This document shows positions 50,760 through 63,970 of a stretch of DNA of 64,000 nt, in pieces. Source of the stretch: Archilochus colubris (lineage: Eukaryota > Chordata > Aves > Apodiformes > Trochilidae); NCBI GenBank assembly GCA_023079485.1, contig CM041090.1, positions 13,030,425-13,094,424 of the forward strand, written 5' to 3'. Each line of letters opens with the position of its first letter. The stretch's first letter is position 1. Under the pieces are notes generated by a model. The model worked only from the letters and a program-made list of their open reading frames with translations, did not search any database and was not told the origin of the DNA. The position numbers were made by a program, and so were the translations under genes.

Positions 50760-51310
50760 GTAAAGCAAATGGGCAACTGGCGGGAAGCCAAACACGGAGG
50801 GGAGAGAAGACGGTTTATTGTTGAGGGGGCAGCCCGGTGTTCTACAGCAGAGCTTTCTGTTCACAACAGCTCTGCAGAGCTGCTGAGTTCGAGTGTGGCC
50901 TCTGAAGTGTATGAAATAATAACAGTTTTATTTCTCCTGACACAAGCACGGAAGCTGTTTGCTGCCACCTCAGAACTGTTACCCTGCAATGCAAAAGTAC
51001 CAACAAGGCAGGCTGGATGCAATGTTATTATAAACAGTGCCGCAGTAAACTTCAGGAAAAGCCCATTATACGGTGATAGCCTGTTTGTCAGGAGAAAAGT
51101 TCACTAATGTATATGGAAGCAGAGCTCCTCATTCGCTGATACATCTGCGTCTATTGCACTTTTACCTTTATTTACTGTGCAGGTGCTGCTGAGAACAACC
51201 TTGGAAAACACAAAAATGCAGGAGGCCGCGTACTCAGCTAGTTTAAATTAGCAGAGAAATGGTGTCAATTCAAGGCAGTTGATGTTATGGCCTATTGTCT
51301 ATTGTTTTTT
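50760..51310. promoter_or_regulatory. Candidate conserved enhancer block
   Basis: Repeat-free, high-complexity block with AATGTTATTATAAACAGTGCCGCAGTAAAC near 51019-51048, a forkhead-type TATTTAC (51169-51175), and GTTTAAATTAGC near 51241-51252. A 112-codon frame at 50769-51107 matches no family I know. Taken with its neighbours, 48.3-51.3 kb looks like a regulatory cluster. Function inferred. Confidence 0.42.
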
Positions 51311-51319
51311 AATATTTTA

Positions 51320-54300
51320 GGATTCGGGGGGGTATGGAAGAAAGTGTGTTTTCTATCTGGTCGCTGCTTTATTACTATATACCACTCAATGAAAGGTGCA
51401 TTTGAAAAAAAGCAATGAATGAATGATGGCAGGAAAAATATGAACATATGCACATGATAGAACTAAATTCTATCTTAACTCTAATTTGTGATCATATGCA
51501 ATGAATTACAGTGATATGAGCTGAGAATATCAATGAGGCCCCGGGGAGTTAGACACCCATTTCTTATTTTGTTTTGATGGGATTAGTACCCCTAAACATA
51601 AAGCTTGTTCAAAAAATCAGCCAGTGTCCTAATTTGTTCTGTTAGCTAAATTATTTCAGGAATTATTTTATGCTCAAAGAAATACAAGTACTACCTTATG
51701 TAGTAGGAACAAAATATCATCATCATTCATTCATCATTCACAGATCTTAAATTACTTCCTTACAAAGCTAGAGGATTTTGTCTACCCCGTCTGTGCTCCT
51801 AAAAGTCCAATTGCTGATTGAGGTGTCTTTTCTTGAAGCAGAAACTGACTCCTATTTTCTGTTAGCTCATCTCGGTTGTCAGCTGAAAATTTTTCTTCAC
51901 ATATGAGTTTGGGTTGGTCATTAGGTGTCTCTAGGCCTTTTTTTTCTCCATGCCAAAGCAGCTTCTGTTTTTCTTTCTTGTTTTCTTTTTCTAGGGACCG
52001 ATGCAGTAAGATTTTCATTGATTGTATTCCCTAACATTCATGAAACAATATGAGCTCCCTGTCTGGAAAATACTCTAAATACACAAAAATATTGTTTTAA
52101 GTTATTGTAGTTCATCTTTATAACTGGCAAGTTGCTCAAGCTAACAGATGAAAATGACACGTCTTTTTTAATGCTATAGAGCACTCTGAAACCTTTCTTT
52201 TGAATTCCAACAGAATCTGAAAATTTTAGGTCCTGCAAAGGAGATCTGCCAACTTCACCATGCACTATCAAAAAAGTGGAATAAAAGAAGGAATCAAGCT
52301 TGGCTGCTTCTTTTTAAATTAATGAAAAATAAGCCAACTTGTTGGCATTTTTGTGAGGAAATCGTTGTTTTTAAAAAGCAGGTATGTTATGCAAATCAAG
52401 TGATTTACTGAGACTGGTTCTTACTTCCAGTCATAAGATGAGCCAACTCAACTGTGGCTAGTAAGCCAAGAAAACAGTATGTAGATTAAGATTACTCAAA
52501 ACTTTTGTTCCTGCATTATTTAAAAGAGATGCAAATTGTGCCATTTTAGTATTGCTTATGAGTAAAGGCCCAAATCCTGCTTCATCACCCCCATATAAGA
52601 TACAGGACCAAAAAAAAAAAAAAAAAAAAAAAAAGATAGAATTATAAAATAAAATAGGTATCCATATTTGACTGCGTAGCCTCTTCTTACCACGTAACAA
52701 GGTCTGTGATAGCTTTTGGTGATTACATTTGGGACGACTGCCCTCCTATCTTGTCAGCTTTGCAGATCCAGTTGATGCATGTTCACCAAAAAGGTGGAAA
52801 AGATAGGCCTTTTAAGGCAGAAAACTTAATTTTAGAAGTACAAAACTATTTCTGTGGGGAATGGATTGAGGTAGAAGGCCCTGCTGTAAGGCATTTGTCT
52901 GCAGTTCACAGGAGAGGATATTTTTACCTCGCTCAGGTAAAAAGAGAGAAGAGGATTAATTCTTGAAAATCTAGGTAGACTTGAGATTTCTGGGATCCTC
53001 TTGGTCATAGATACATTTAGAGTCATGCATAAGGGTGGTTGTGAAGATTCACATGCTCTTTGTTATGGAACTCACACATCCATTTTCAAAACTGGAGGGT
53101 GGGTAGGAATATAATATGAATTTACCTGTTTCCTATAGAGTTTCTTATCCTATACCAACCTCCAGCTCTGAGAGCCCACTGGAGGGTGCTTCCTCTTTGG
53201 AACAAAAAATAAACCTTCTCCTCTTCAGCTGTTTCTCTTTGCTTGGTTTCAGCGAATTAACCATTGTATAGTTGTCATTTATCCTGAAAATTACAGGATA
53301 ATCCCAGTTTTTGAACACCATGTCTGAATCTCAGTCTCCACTTGGGAAGGACACATGGTGTGAGAGACAGCTGCTAAAAACTGTGCAGCTATTACAGTGT
53401 GTCAGTTTATAAGCCGTGAAGTGGATGTACCAGCTCGCAGATTGTTGGTAGGAGTGTGGTACTTTGTTATAAATATATTTTATTGATTTTAAGGAGATTT
53501 TATTAAAAAGCTACCCAAAAAAACAGGCAGTAAACGATTGAGTAAATTACTAGGCTTTCATTTTAGGTTGCCTAATCTCTTAAGGGCTTACGAGGGCTCT
53601 ACAAGCTCCCAAAACACTGGCACAGGTTAGTCTTGCTCAGCAGCGGTGCTTGGTTATGCACTGGATGCTCAGCAAGATGGCAGTCTCAGGGGAGAGGTTC
53701 TAATACATGTGGAAGGATCAAGAAGCTCCATTAAGATCAGACTTTAAACATATTTAGGTGCCTAGAAGTGCAGGTAAACACTTTGTCAAATTTTTAAGGT
53801 AACTAAATCTATTGCATGCCTAGCTCCCAACAAAATCAGGTGTATTAATCACCTGCCTTCTGTTCTGTTGGGCCATACATACCTGTATCTGTAGGTGCCT
53901 AAATGTTTCTCTGATGGCACTGGATTTTTCTTTCTTCTTTTCAGATTAACAGCAGCTCAGGGCACTTACCATGTAGCAAACCAGTACATCCTTCTGAGGA
54001 AAACACTTTGGATCAGGGCCTTCTAATGTGTAAACACTATACATTCTTTTAACATTTTCCAAGTAAATATTTTTAAAATGTTACAGATCTATGGCAGATG
54101 TTGCTATCTCCTTTTTTATAAGCACTTATGTACTGGGTTGTGTGTGTGTGTTTTCATGCTTTTTCCTTTTTAAGACTATGGAAACGGGCACATTGTGCTC
54201 AGTGATAGGCAGAACATCAATGTGTAGAATATATTGTAACACCTAAGACTAAGGGCAAGTTGTGGAGATAAAATGAAAAATGGGGAAAACATATGAAGAG

Positions 54301-54770
54301 CCAGACAATTAAGTTTACGAACTACCCACATTTATTATCAGACACCTCCTTGCTAAATCTTGGGGTTTATTTATAAATTCATTTAAACTGTACAGAGAAA
54401 CTCTGAAACAGACCAGAGATGCCTGGGTGGCCATCAGACCTTGGTGTGATTTGATAACCTTTCTTTCCCTGGCGTTCCCACTCCAGCCAACTACCAGTCC
54501 CTCCAGTCCTGGGGCTTTCTGGCACCCAAAGCTCCTGCTCTAAACCCCTTGATAGCTTTCCAACCATGCTTTACTAATGACCCCCCCCAGATTCAATTTC
54601 CTTCTCCCTGAGCTTGAGCTATCCCCCTTAGGCTGAACTAAATCCTTTTCCAAAATACACCCTATGTCCTGCTGCCGTTGCATCCCCCTTTCTCCTGAAC
54701 CCAAAAATACCTTGCAGAGCTACTCCCTTTTCCATGTTTTTGCCCTCTCACCCCACATACCTGAGTTGCT
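51320..54770. other. Unique intron sequence
   Basis: No gene seen. An 86-codon frame at 52706-52966 matches no family I know. Poly-A at 52610-52634. GGCCCAAATCCTGCTTC (52567-52583) is a word of old sauropsid LINE ends. Confidence 0.45.
52610..52634. repeat. Poly-A tract of 25
   Basis: Twenty-five uninterrupted A. No processed-gene body was recognised upstream. Confidence 0.88.
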
Positions 54771-54779
54771 AAATCAGAA

Positions 54780-54868
54780 TTACAGAATCGTTTTGGTTGG
54801 AAAAGACCTTTAAGATCATAAAGTCCAACCATTAACTCAGCACACTGCCAAATCCACCACTCTTAGCC
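54780..54868 (-). mobile_element. CR1 LINE 3'-terminal fragment (reverse)
   Basis: TACAGAATCGTTTTGGTTGGAAAAGACCTTTAAGATCATAAAGTCCAACCATTAACTCAGCACACTGCCAAATCCACCACT is the reverse complement of a CR1 3' end ('...ttggactcgatgatcttgaaggtcttttccaac...gattctatg'). Truncated to about 90 bp. Confidence 0.93.
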
Positions 54869-54869
54869 A

Positions 54870-57545
54870 GCTCTTCAGAAGCTGATTAAATTCAAATGTA
54901 ATCTTAATCATTGCGCATCAAATGAGAGGCAAAGCCACTAATAAATGCTTTCAAATCAGACATAATGCTTCCTCAGAGACCTCCATTCTTTTTAGACCCA
55001 TGCTCTACTGCCCCTGTCCAAGAAGATAATTTCCATTCAGAGCCCTTTGCCCCACTTTTCCCAAACCTGAAAACCTTATCCCATCTGCTCTAAACCTCGT
55101 AAGATATTTCAATATTGGCTATTAACAGTCCCGCCTTACTTCGTGTTAAAAACTGGCCAAATTCAGCTCTTAACACCTCAAATAGACAAGGCCCCAGGTC
55201 TTGCTTCTGTCAGGAGTTTCAAAATCCTGTACACAGGTTGTTATTGTAGAAATAAGCAACTTGTGTAGCACCCAGAGGCAGAAAAGGGGACTCTGCAGAA
55301 AGGAGATAGTTATAGTCTTCTCTGCTGGCCTCAGTGGAAAAACAGCAAAACAGGATCAATGGATACTTTGGAAGGTGAATATCCTTTGAAGAACTGTGCT
55401 GCACTTTCCCCCTGCAGTGTTTTCCTTTGGAAATGTTTATAAAACTATGTAGATTTGTGGCTTAGAGTTAATGTTTGAGGTTTTGAGTTCAGACTCACTG
55501 TGAGACTTAGCCTGAACCACAGCAGTTTCACCTAGTTGCCACATGAAAGCATCAATTGCAGCCCTGCACCCAAAAGTCTTACAACGTTTGCCAAAACTCG
55601 AATGAACCCTTCAACAAACCTGGCCTTGACTATGAATGGTTCAGGGTTTCGTTATTAACGTGGTGTCTTTGTATTACAAAAACTTGTTGCAGCCACTGTA
55701 TTTGCTTTGCAAATTCAGAATATATACGTACATAACCAGCTAAGGACAAATAAAGCTATGGATATTAAAAATTAAAATATAATCCCTCATTTTGTGATGA
55801 CTAGTTTTCTTTCCTTTTAGTAGGTCATGAATATTTTCTGGCAAGATATGTCACTAGCTTATAACTTCATTAAGCTGCAGACCATACCTTACCCTTTCAC
55901 TAGATCCCTGAAAAGAACTTTTGTGTGTGCCAAACAGATATCCACTTGGTCTGTGGCTCTTGAAAGGTAAATTGCCAAGTTCCAGCAAGCAAATTAAGAG
56001 GTGCAATGAGAGCTAGCTGGTGCATTCTATCAAATCCTGCTACTGAATGTGTTGAAAAGCTTGCCCAGAGCCATGGCCTCACATATTTATGGTATGAATG
56101 GGAGACTCTTGGAGCTATGTATTGCCATAGTTCCCATTTCTTTTGTAATAAACTAGCTCAGCAGATGTAGCTTAGGTAAAAAGGAAATTCAGAGTCTCTT
56201 ACTTAGAGAATAACCAAAACAAAGTTCTCTCTCTGGTCCTCTGTTTATGAGCCAGACTCCGAGCCAAACCTTACTTGTACTGATTAGTGTTTTATTCTCT
56301 GTGTTATCCAATGAGAAGCAAAGGGTTCTCACACGGAAGAAAGTACTGCTCAATAGCACTCTGCAACTACTACTGCTGGGATGCTGCACCAGCTATGGTA
56401 ATAAAAATAATCTAATTTTTAATTTCCAGCACAGATTAAACTATAGCATTAGTTTTCCAAGTCAGTTGTCTCATTCTCTTGGCTTTTGAGTTTTGATGCT
56501 GAAGAAATCGGTTCTGGGTAGCTTAGCTTTTCCTTAAGTACCTAATTGTACCTAATTCACATCAAATGAAGAGCATTACAACTTGACTTGTGTCTATAGG
56601 TTACAGACTTCAGAGTATTTAGCAGAATATTTATGATAATATTGGCCCTGTCTACCCCACCTGTATATTAAAGAAATTCAAGATGCACTGTTGGACTTAA
56701 TTTTTATTAACCTTATGGGTTCACAATGGCTCTGAATTAGTGCAAAAGCAAAGATGAGCCCGAGATCCGTGAAGTGTATAAGAAACTAAAGAATCCTGAA
56801 TTAAACCCATAAAGAGCTTGTTAAACTATGATCCAGCCAGGTGATGGTGACAGAGAAGATAAATGTTTTTGTGCCTGTTGGTACGTTCACTCAATATATT
56901 ATACCAGTGAGTTTCAGAAAATATAATTACACCTTTCTACACCATTTTTTCACAATTTACATAACAGCCTCTGCTTCTCAAGAAAATAATGACTTTCTAT
57001 ATTAATCAGTAAAGGCTAACAAATTTACAATCCAACATGCACTGAAGTCTGCAGAGACCTTCTATTTCCTTTGTGGGGTAGTAGGTTGGCCCTTTAGCAT
57101 ACCTTGCATGCCTAACAGTGCATGAACCTTTTGTATTTCTAGCTTTATCTGATATTGTTGCCTAACTCAATTACATATAAAAGTAAAAAGAGTCTGCTCA
57201 CTAGTCAGCTTAACCCACCACTTGTTGTTACTTGTTTATGAGATATTTTTCTACTTTATAGTCTTTAATCTGAAATTATATCAAATGCTGTAATAAAAAA
57301 TGAAGGAGAATATCTATGGCATTTCCATTCCTCTGCTCTGGTGATAACATTATTTACCAACACCAGCAAGTTAATTAAGGAAGGCTGTTGCTGTCATAAA
57401 TCCATGTTGCCTTCCTTATTAAATTAGGCTTTTCAGTATATTGCTGAAGTTCTGGACATTCAGCAATGGATACTTCACTAAAGAGTACACAGTATGTCAC
57501 ATACTCTTTTACAGGATGCAGAAGTATTCAGCACTCATTCTTCTG
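54870..57545. other. Unique intron sequence, nothing specific
   Basis: No gene or recognised repeat. The region just left of the CR1 (54480-54760) is pyrimidine- and C-rich without clear identity. Confidence 0.5.
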
Positions 57546-57551
57546 GAATTT

Positions 57552-57718
57552 AACAGAATCACAGAATTTCAGGGAGGGATGTTGGAAGGGAGCTCTAAAT
57601 ACATCAAGTCCAACCCCCCTGCCAAAACAGGACCAAAACTAGAGCAGGGCACTCAGAAACACATCTAGATGGGTCTTCAAAGTCTCCAGAGAAGGAGACT
57701 CCACAAATCTGATTAACT
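57552..57718 (-). mobile_element. CR1 LINE 3'-end fragment (reverse)
   Basis: ACAGAATCACAGAATTTCAGGGAGGG, TTGGAAGGGAGCTC, ATCAAGTCCAACCCCCCTGCCAAAACAGGACC, CTAGAGCAGGGCACTCAGAAACACATCTAGATGGGTCTTCAAAGTCTCCAGAGAAGGAGACTCCACAA matches the reverse complement of a CR1 3' end that is common in birds. Confidence 0.94.
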
Positions 57719-57719
57719 T

Positions 57720-60700
57720 TGAATCTTCTTTTCCTTTGAAATAATTAAGAAAATATTTCTGTTTCTTGAGTATTTATGGTAACTAATCTATTCAAAGCCA
57801 TGTTTGTTCTCCTCTGCATGTCATATAGTCCCTTTTTTGTGTTTCGTTGAATCATTGGTTTATGGAATTCTCTGTCTCAGCTAACAGAAGTCAGCTACTG
57901 CATTAATATATTGGTATATCATTCATAGTGGATGTGGCTGGTTTCTTTCTCTATTTTAAACCCTGTCTATAACGCAGAAAAAAAAAAAAAACCTGAAACT
58001 GAGCTTTATCTTTATGACTTTGTGAACCTTGTATTCTTTCATGATGGATTTGTATACTATTTTCTGTAAAATTTTGGTTTAGGGCAATCAAAAAAGAACC
58101 AGCTCCAGTAGGTCAGATAAAGGTTTAAATTCAATTAAGTCAGCCCTGTAGGAACAGATTCCCTGGGTCTACTGTAAGGCAGGGCACTGGGATTGTTTGG
58201 GACCAGATTTCTGGAAATCCGTATGTGGCCCTGATCTTTTCAAACACACAATCTGAGGTTCTTCAGTTTATCCAATCTTCAAAAAAAGAGTTAGTCAGTG
58301 AGATGGCTGAATCTTCAAAGGCAGCTATAACTGTACTGTGTGGGTACCAAGGTTTAGTATTTAATGTTAGTTCCCTTCCTAAACATGTCCATATGACTCA
58401 CAAATTCCTACTTCAAATTGGAAAGGCTAAGTAAAAATATCTGATATGAAATGATCATCTGCCTCAATGGCCAATAACCTAGGTGAGCCTGAAAAAGCAT
58501 TGTGGAGGTGAATATATGCAGAATTTGAGAACTGTCACATGCCTGGATCTGATATTCACAACAATCAATTTCTTGCAGTACCTTAACGCAAAACCAGTGA
58601 CTGTATAGGATCAAGAATGTGTATTTGCCTCCAAATTGTGTTGTCAGGGATGATTTTTAGCATAAGTAAATATTTTTAAAAGCCTTCCTGCAGGTAAATG
58701 TTCACATTTTGGAGAAGAAAAATCTAGGGCTCACCAGGCAGATCCATTCTGTTACACCATTAAAAGGAACCCTGCTCTGCATCTTGGTGTTCATGGAAGA
58801 GACACTATTTTTAGTAGTGCTGATTATTTCATTGGCTTGCATTAAGTAAGGTGTTCTCATCCCCCATCTTTGCTCTAGCTCTCGCTTTTGCTAGAGGCCA
58901 GCAAAGCAGACCTTGATGAGACACTTCATTCTGAATAGGAGAGAGAACTATTTAGAAGTATTATTTCTGTCTTCTGGCTTAATCCTGTTCATCATTTTAG
59001 GACATTCTCAGCATGATTTTTACTTTAGCATTTAGAGTAAATTTTTTTGCCTTTATTTCTTCTGAGACTACTTTACCATACTGATTGGTTCCTGGTTTGA
59101 AAGACTTTCTCTGTGTTGGCATCATTACAGATTGTGGTCTTCAGCTGGTGTCTTTAATTTTAGTCCCTGCTTGGGTGCATCGATTTAGTCTATAGATGCA
59201 TTCCATGGTGCCTTTTCAGTCTTTTTCTTCTGTAGTTGTAAAATATTACAGAAAACTCTTCAATATTTTTCTGCAATACAGATTTTGTATTTCAAAAGAT
59301 TAAAGTAACATTTCCGTATGTTTACTCAAAGGTTAAGTTTCTTAAATTAGGCTCCAAATCAAATTCTAAAGAAAATAATGGCAAAACTCTCACTTACTCA
59401 ATGGGAATAGGATTTTATATCCAACCATCTAGGAGATATCATATAATATCTAGGAGAAGAAAATCACTGTAATACTGTTTGGTTTTATTACTATACACTG
59501 TGCTTTATGCCTGGAGACTGACCTGAACACCATCTTTTCAGTATCACTGCTCCTCTCTCCAGTACTTTCTCATTACCTAAAATGCATCATTGAAGTACTT
59601 TCTATCAATTCATCTTTTCCACACCTACCAAATTTACCTCTTTTTAATCTATGGAGAAAATTTAAGTCTAACCATGAATGTCTCATCTGTAATTCATGCT
59701 GTCACACACAACTGCAACAGAACTATTTCCAGTTATCTCAGCTAACTTTATAGTCCTCTGAGTAACAACCTTAATATTTTCCTATACAGCACTAATTGCT
59801 ACTTTTTTTTTTTTGGTGTTTTGTTGGGGTTTTTTGTTTGTTTAGTTTTCAGCTAGTTGTTAGCCATGAAGTGTACCAGTAAATTTCCTGTCACATACTT
59901 GTCCATTCTTATTTTTTTCCCTGAGTTCCTTTTTTTTTCCATTCCTATATCAAACAATGCCATTATTTATTCTACTTTCAGGGAATTCACTAACTGAAAA
60001 TTATTACTTTAAAGACCAGAGCCAAAGTGTCTCTTTATTCTTATGTGTCAAAACCTTGAAATGTTTGATAGCTTTGCTTGAAATTGAGACAATAGTAATA
60101 TATTAGCATTTTGACCCAAAGCCCCAGTTCTTTCCAGAAAATGAAACCAAATTGTATTCGATGAATGACAATGCTCATTGTCAGCCTTCGTGTCCATATG
60201 TATAGTCATAATTTTCAAAATCTTTGTACAGGTCAGTCATCGTTCTTTTAATTCATGAAAAGGAAAATGTTCTCTGGGAAAATTTTATTCAAAAGATTAC
60301 AGAATGTTTTTCTTCTTACAGTGCAGGCAAATAGTTTTCTGTCATTCTTCTGTTTCAGATGCAACGGGATTATTTTGTACCACAATACTGCATGTTATTA
60401 CTTTATTAATCATCCTTTTTTCCTTCCTTAGAACATCTATTTTTTTCCTGTAAATGTGCTTCACAGGCTCTCATTCTGCAATCCACACAGCTGGTCATCT
60501 TTCTTTTTTGTTGTGTCTAAAAGCAGCCATATGTCATCAGCAACCCTCTCATGTATATTGAACTTCCTTAGCACATCAGCTTGTCTCTTTGAATGTGTTA
60601 CCTGATGTCTTTAAAGTGGCAAAACACAGAAAAGTGGGTCCTCCTGGTCCTTTGTTCATCGGACCAGCAAGAGTCAGAAATACTGTAGAAGTGGTGTGTT

Positions 60701-62895
60701 TAGGCCTTTGGGACACATCTATTCTAGGTTTGCTTTTTAATTTCTCCTTGCTTCAGGTCATCTAGCAGAATATGGCTCTAATCAGCTCTACACTATCCAG
60801 TAGTAGCTATCAGTATCCTATATCCATAGGGAAGCCCCGGGGCTTCTGAGCACTGGTGTGTTCTATGTTAGATCACCCGCAACAACTCTGGTTCTCCAGC
60901 TCTGTCTGCCCAGGTGCTTCATTTGCTGCTCACCATTTGTAATATGAGAGGTCTTCTCTAGGAACTAAGAGAGGCATAACAACAGTCTTTCTGCTAAAAA
61001 TGTTAGCATCAGTGCTTGAGAAATATTAAAACATGTCTGTCAGGACAGAGAAGGATATTTGTTCTAGGAGAGGTAAGCTTTAATGAAAGTTTGAAAAGCT
61101 TTGGGTTTGGGACATACCTTTAAAAAAGTAATATTGTTAGTAATCTTGGTTCTGCAGTTCTGTATGTGAAAGCTCTCTCTTCTCCTTCACCATTTTGGAT
61201 GGTATTGTGTAGTTAAGAGATTGTTAAGGTTCTGATGTCGTAGGTGTTATATTAGGTAGCTAGGACCAGGATTTAAATGGAACCCCTACCAATGCATAAG
61301 CTGTTAGGGAAATATGCTCGTAGCACTCTCTGTTGCTGTCAAATTTTGAAATTCCTGGAGTGTAAGAGGTTTCTCTTCTTCCTAAAGAAGTTGCAGTCAT
61401 CACATAGAATCAGAAGTGCATCTGTTTTGGAGCTCAGCCCCCTCTCTGAAGCATGGCCTTACCATCTATAGATAGAGAACTGGGTGTTTTGTGCCACTGC
61501 TATTTGACCGTCCAGTAGCTCTGAAGAGTTCATAAGATACCATGGTTACCTTGGCAATAGAGTGATGAGATATGCTTAGTAGAATGGGAATTTTTAGAGG
61601 TGGTGAGATTTTCAAAGCTCTTTCCATTTTTATTAGTGTTAACTCATTTGTTACTGAAATTCATTTTTAAACAGACATTTAAGGAATGCTTTTAATAGGC
61701 TGAGAAAAGTTAAAGGATGTCAGTGTGTTCTTTAATCCTGCCATTTGTAACCATTCACAGCATTTTGTACTCATTATGCTTTTCAAGGGCAAATGATTTA
61801 GATTCTTTCACCTCCCAATCAGAAAATCTATTCTATGTGTTCCTTCCTCTGAATTCAACTTTCCAAATAAGAAAATAAACTAATTTTATATGAGATTTTA
61901 TATTCTGTACTTCAGCCTGAGAGAAATTATTACTTACATACACAAACTCCAAAATCAAAACCAAATCCAGCTATGTTGGATATCTATGCCCCTTAAGCAC
62001 CACTGTTATTTAATTTACCGGAAGCAAATCAGCAGTATTTATACAGAAAAAAATACTTTACAATCACACAGGGCAACGCTGAAGAGCCATCATTTAACAG
62101 CTTAAAAACTTGCCTTCACATTTGTGATGTATTTGGCAGGGGGCTTTGTCATGAAATCATGATCCTTAGAAAGGTTAGAGAAAAAGAAGCTCTGTGGTAA
62201 CCTTCTCCAGTACAGATCTGGGCATTGAAGGCTTCAGTGGCACTAACCTGCAAGTGATTTTGAATGCAGGCAAAGCTGGGACCTGTGCCTTTAATTCATC
62301 TCAGCTAGTTGCATGCTGATGAAGTGATCTATCATCATTGCTCCCATACTAGAGCATGAATTCCTAGCAGAAAGTTTAGCCACTGCAGGGGTGACAGGAC
62401 TAGTATCGCCTGGCATCCAGCAGTGTACAGACTAAACTATAGTTTTTAGTGAGAGATTATGGAAACTGACAACAAATTATTACTTGTGGTCTTTTTCCAG
62501 TTTTCATGTGCAAACATACTGAAGTTTATTTTAAATCTGAGCCAGTCAGACATTTAGCAATATAGATCAAAGAAGAAATGAAGGCCTCCCATGCTTATTA
62601 TTTCAATATGATGTCTGTTCTAATAAAGTGTAAGAATGCCTGTGATGGACTAACTAGTAGGAATTTTCTGGTTCTGTAGTTTAGCCTTAAATATATACAT
62701 ATATTTGTAAATTAATCAGAAACATATTGTGGTGGTTTCAGTTCCTTGGAAAGCTGATTGTTTTCAATCCTTTCTTTAATCTTAGAAATATGGTGGCAGT
62801 CTGCCAGCACACTTTCAGATAAACAGTCCACTTCACATTTAAAAGCCGTAGAATCACTGATGTTGAAGGAGTGAAAAAAATCAACAGAAACAACA
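57720..62895. other. Unique AT-rich intron, nothing specific
   Basis: No gene, RNA gene or recognised repeat family over about 5 kb. A run at 57979-57992 and T/G-rich patch at 59803-59845. Confidence 0.5.
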
Positions 62896-62902
62896 CCAGT
62901 TC

Positions 62903-62929
62903 TTTCTCTCTCTCTCTCTCTCCCCCCCT
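62903..62929. repeat. (CT)n then C-run microsatellite
   Basis: CTCTCTCTCTCTCTCTCTC followed by seven C. Confidence 0.92.
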
Positions 62930-63579
62930 AATGTAGAACATTATTTAAATAACTTCGAGTTGTTGTGCTATTGTCCTTCACTCTTAATTATAAATAATAA
63001 AAGCCATCTGTGCAAGGTGAATTTTGATAAGATCTCGGCTTTTAAGTGTTTGTTGATCTTGTGTATACCAATTTTCAAATGTCTTAATAGCTCCAGGATG
63101 GCTATCACACTGAGTAGGCTCACTGATTTCCATCACGCTCTGTGCTGTTGAATGTAATTTGCTTTATGTGTGGTTATATTTCGACTGAAATTTTGAAAAC
63201 ACACTATTCCTTGCAGTACAATAAGTATTTAACTGGATGGAACTGTTTCCATTTGGAGGAGGTGTGGTTTTTTTTCATAACACCAGCTCCTCGCAGTTTG
63301 GAGTTAAAGACAATTAAAGTGAGGAGTTGTTTTACATGAATTGCATCCTGGACGGCATTGCTGTGGCTGCTTTCCAGTGCCAGGATTTTCTACAGTCTCG
63401 TTTTACCCATTTTGGGGGGCCCAGGTTGAGGATAAAGAGCCCTCCCCCCTGAACCAGACAGGGAACACTCAAGAAGGGATTCTTTCTAAACCTGGAAATG
63501 GAAGACAGGATTTCTTTTCTTTCAACCTGTGTTTTCAGTCAATTAAAATTTGTACTCCAGGCTTTTCAGTTTGAAGCCA

Positions 63580-63970
63580 CCCCTGTGTCTGTGATGAGCA
63601 ATCCTTCTTGTTTGTGCAGTCATTCATTATCTCCATTACCAAGAGGAGAATAGAGGACAATTACATTGTTTGGACGAATCAGAGTGTTAGGAGGAGTATT
63701 TATCATGGTGGCAGAGTGCAGCACCTGACAGCCCACGATTGATGGCCAGGAATGAGTGTGAGTGGCCAAAGCAGCCTCATATGATGCAAATTACTGACTG
63801 TGGATTCCAATTTATCCTGTTCATTTTTCTTGCCTTTGCTGAAGACTATTAGTGGTTTTTGAAGCAGTGAAGGGGTCATTACTAATGTGGGCTAGAAGCA
63901 GGAGGGGGAAGGAGGGGAAAAGCCTTCTGTAATTACACAGCCTTCAAGAAAAGGCTGTGGGCCCAGCCAA
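63580..63970. promoter_or_regulatory. Candidate enhancer with MEIS, PBX and octamer sites
   Basis: High-complexity, repeat-free block with TGACAG (63726-63731, MEIS core), GATTGATGG (63737-63745, PBX-type), an exact POU octamer ATGCAAAT (63784-63791), several TAAT/ATTA words (for example ATTACATTG near 63661-63669) and a 9-bp hairpin (63936-63959). Such a combination inside a MEIS2 intron suggests auto- or cross-regulation by TALE/POU factors. Conservation and activity are inferred. Confidence 0.5.
63936..63959. repeat. 9-bp perfect inverted repeat
   Basis: CACAGCCTT (63936-63944) and AAGGCTGTG (63951-63959) are exact reverse complements around a 6-nt CAAGAA spacer. Too short for a microRNA precursor; could be a dyad site. 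Confidence 0.8.

Noticed and set aside
52610..52634. Poly-A tail of a processed pseudogene
   Set aside because: No recognisable coding or RNA body upstream and no flanking duplication found.
52706..52966. 86-codon frame with protein-like composition
   Set aside because: No family recognised, no splice sites in frame, and nothing else in the area suggests a gene.
62903..62929. Pyrimidine tract as a splice acceptor
   Set aside because: It ends in CCCCCCCTAATG without a nearby AG suited to a MEIS2 exon; simple repeat.
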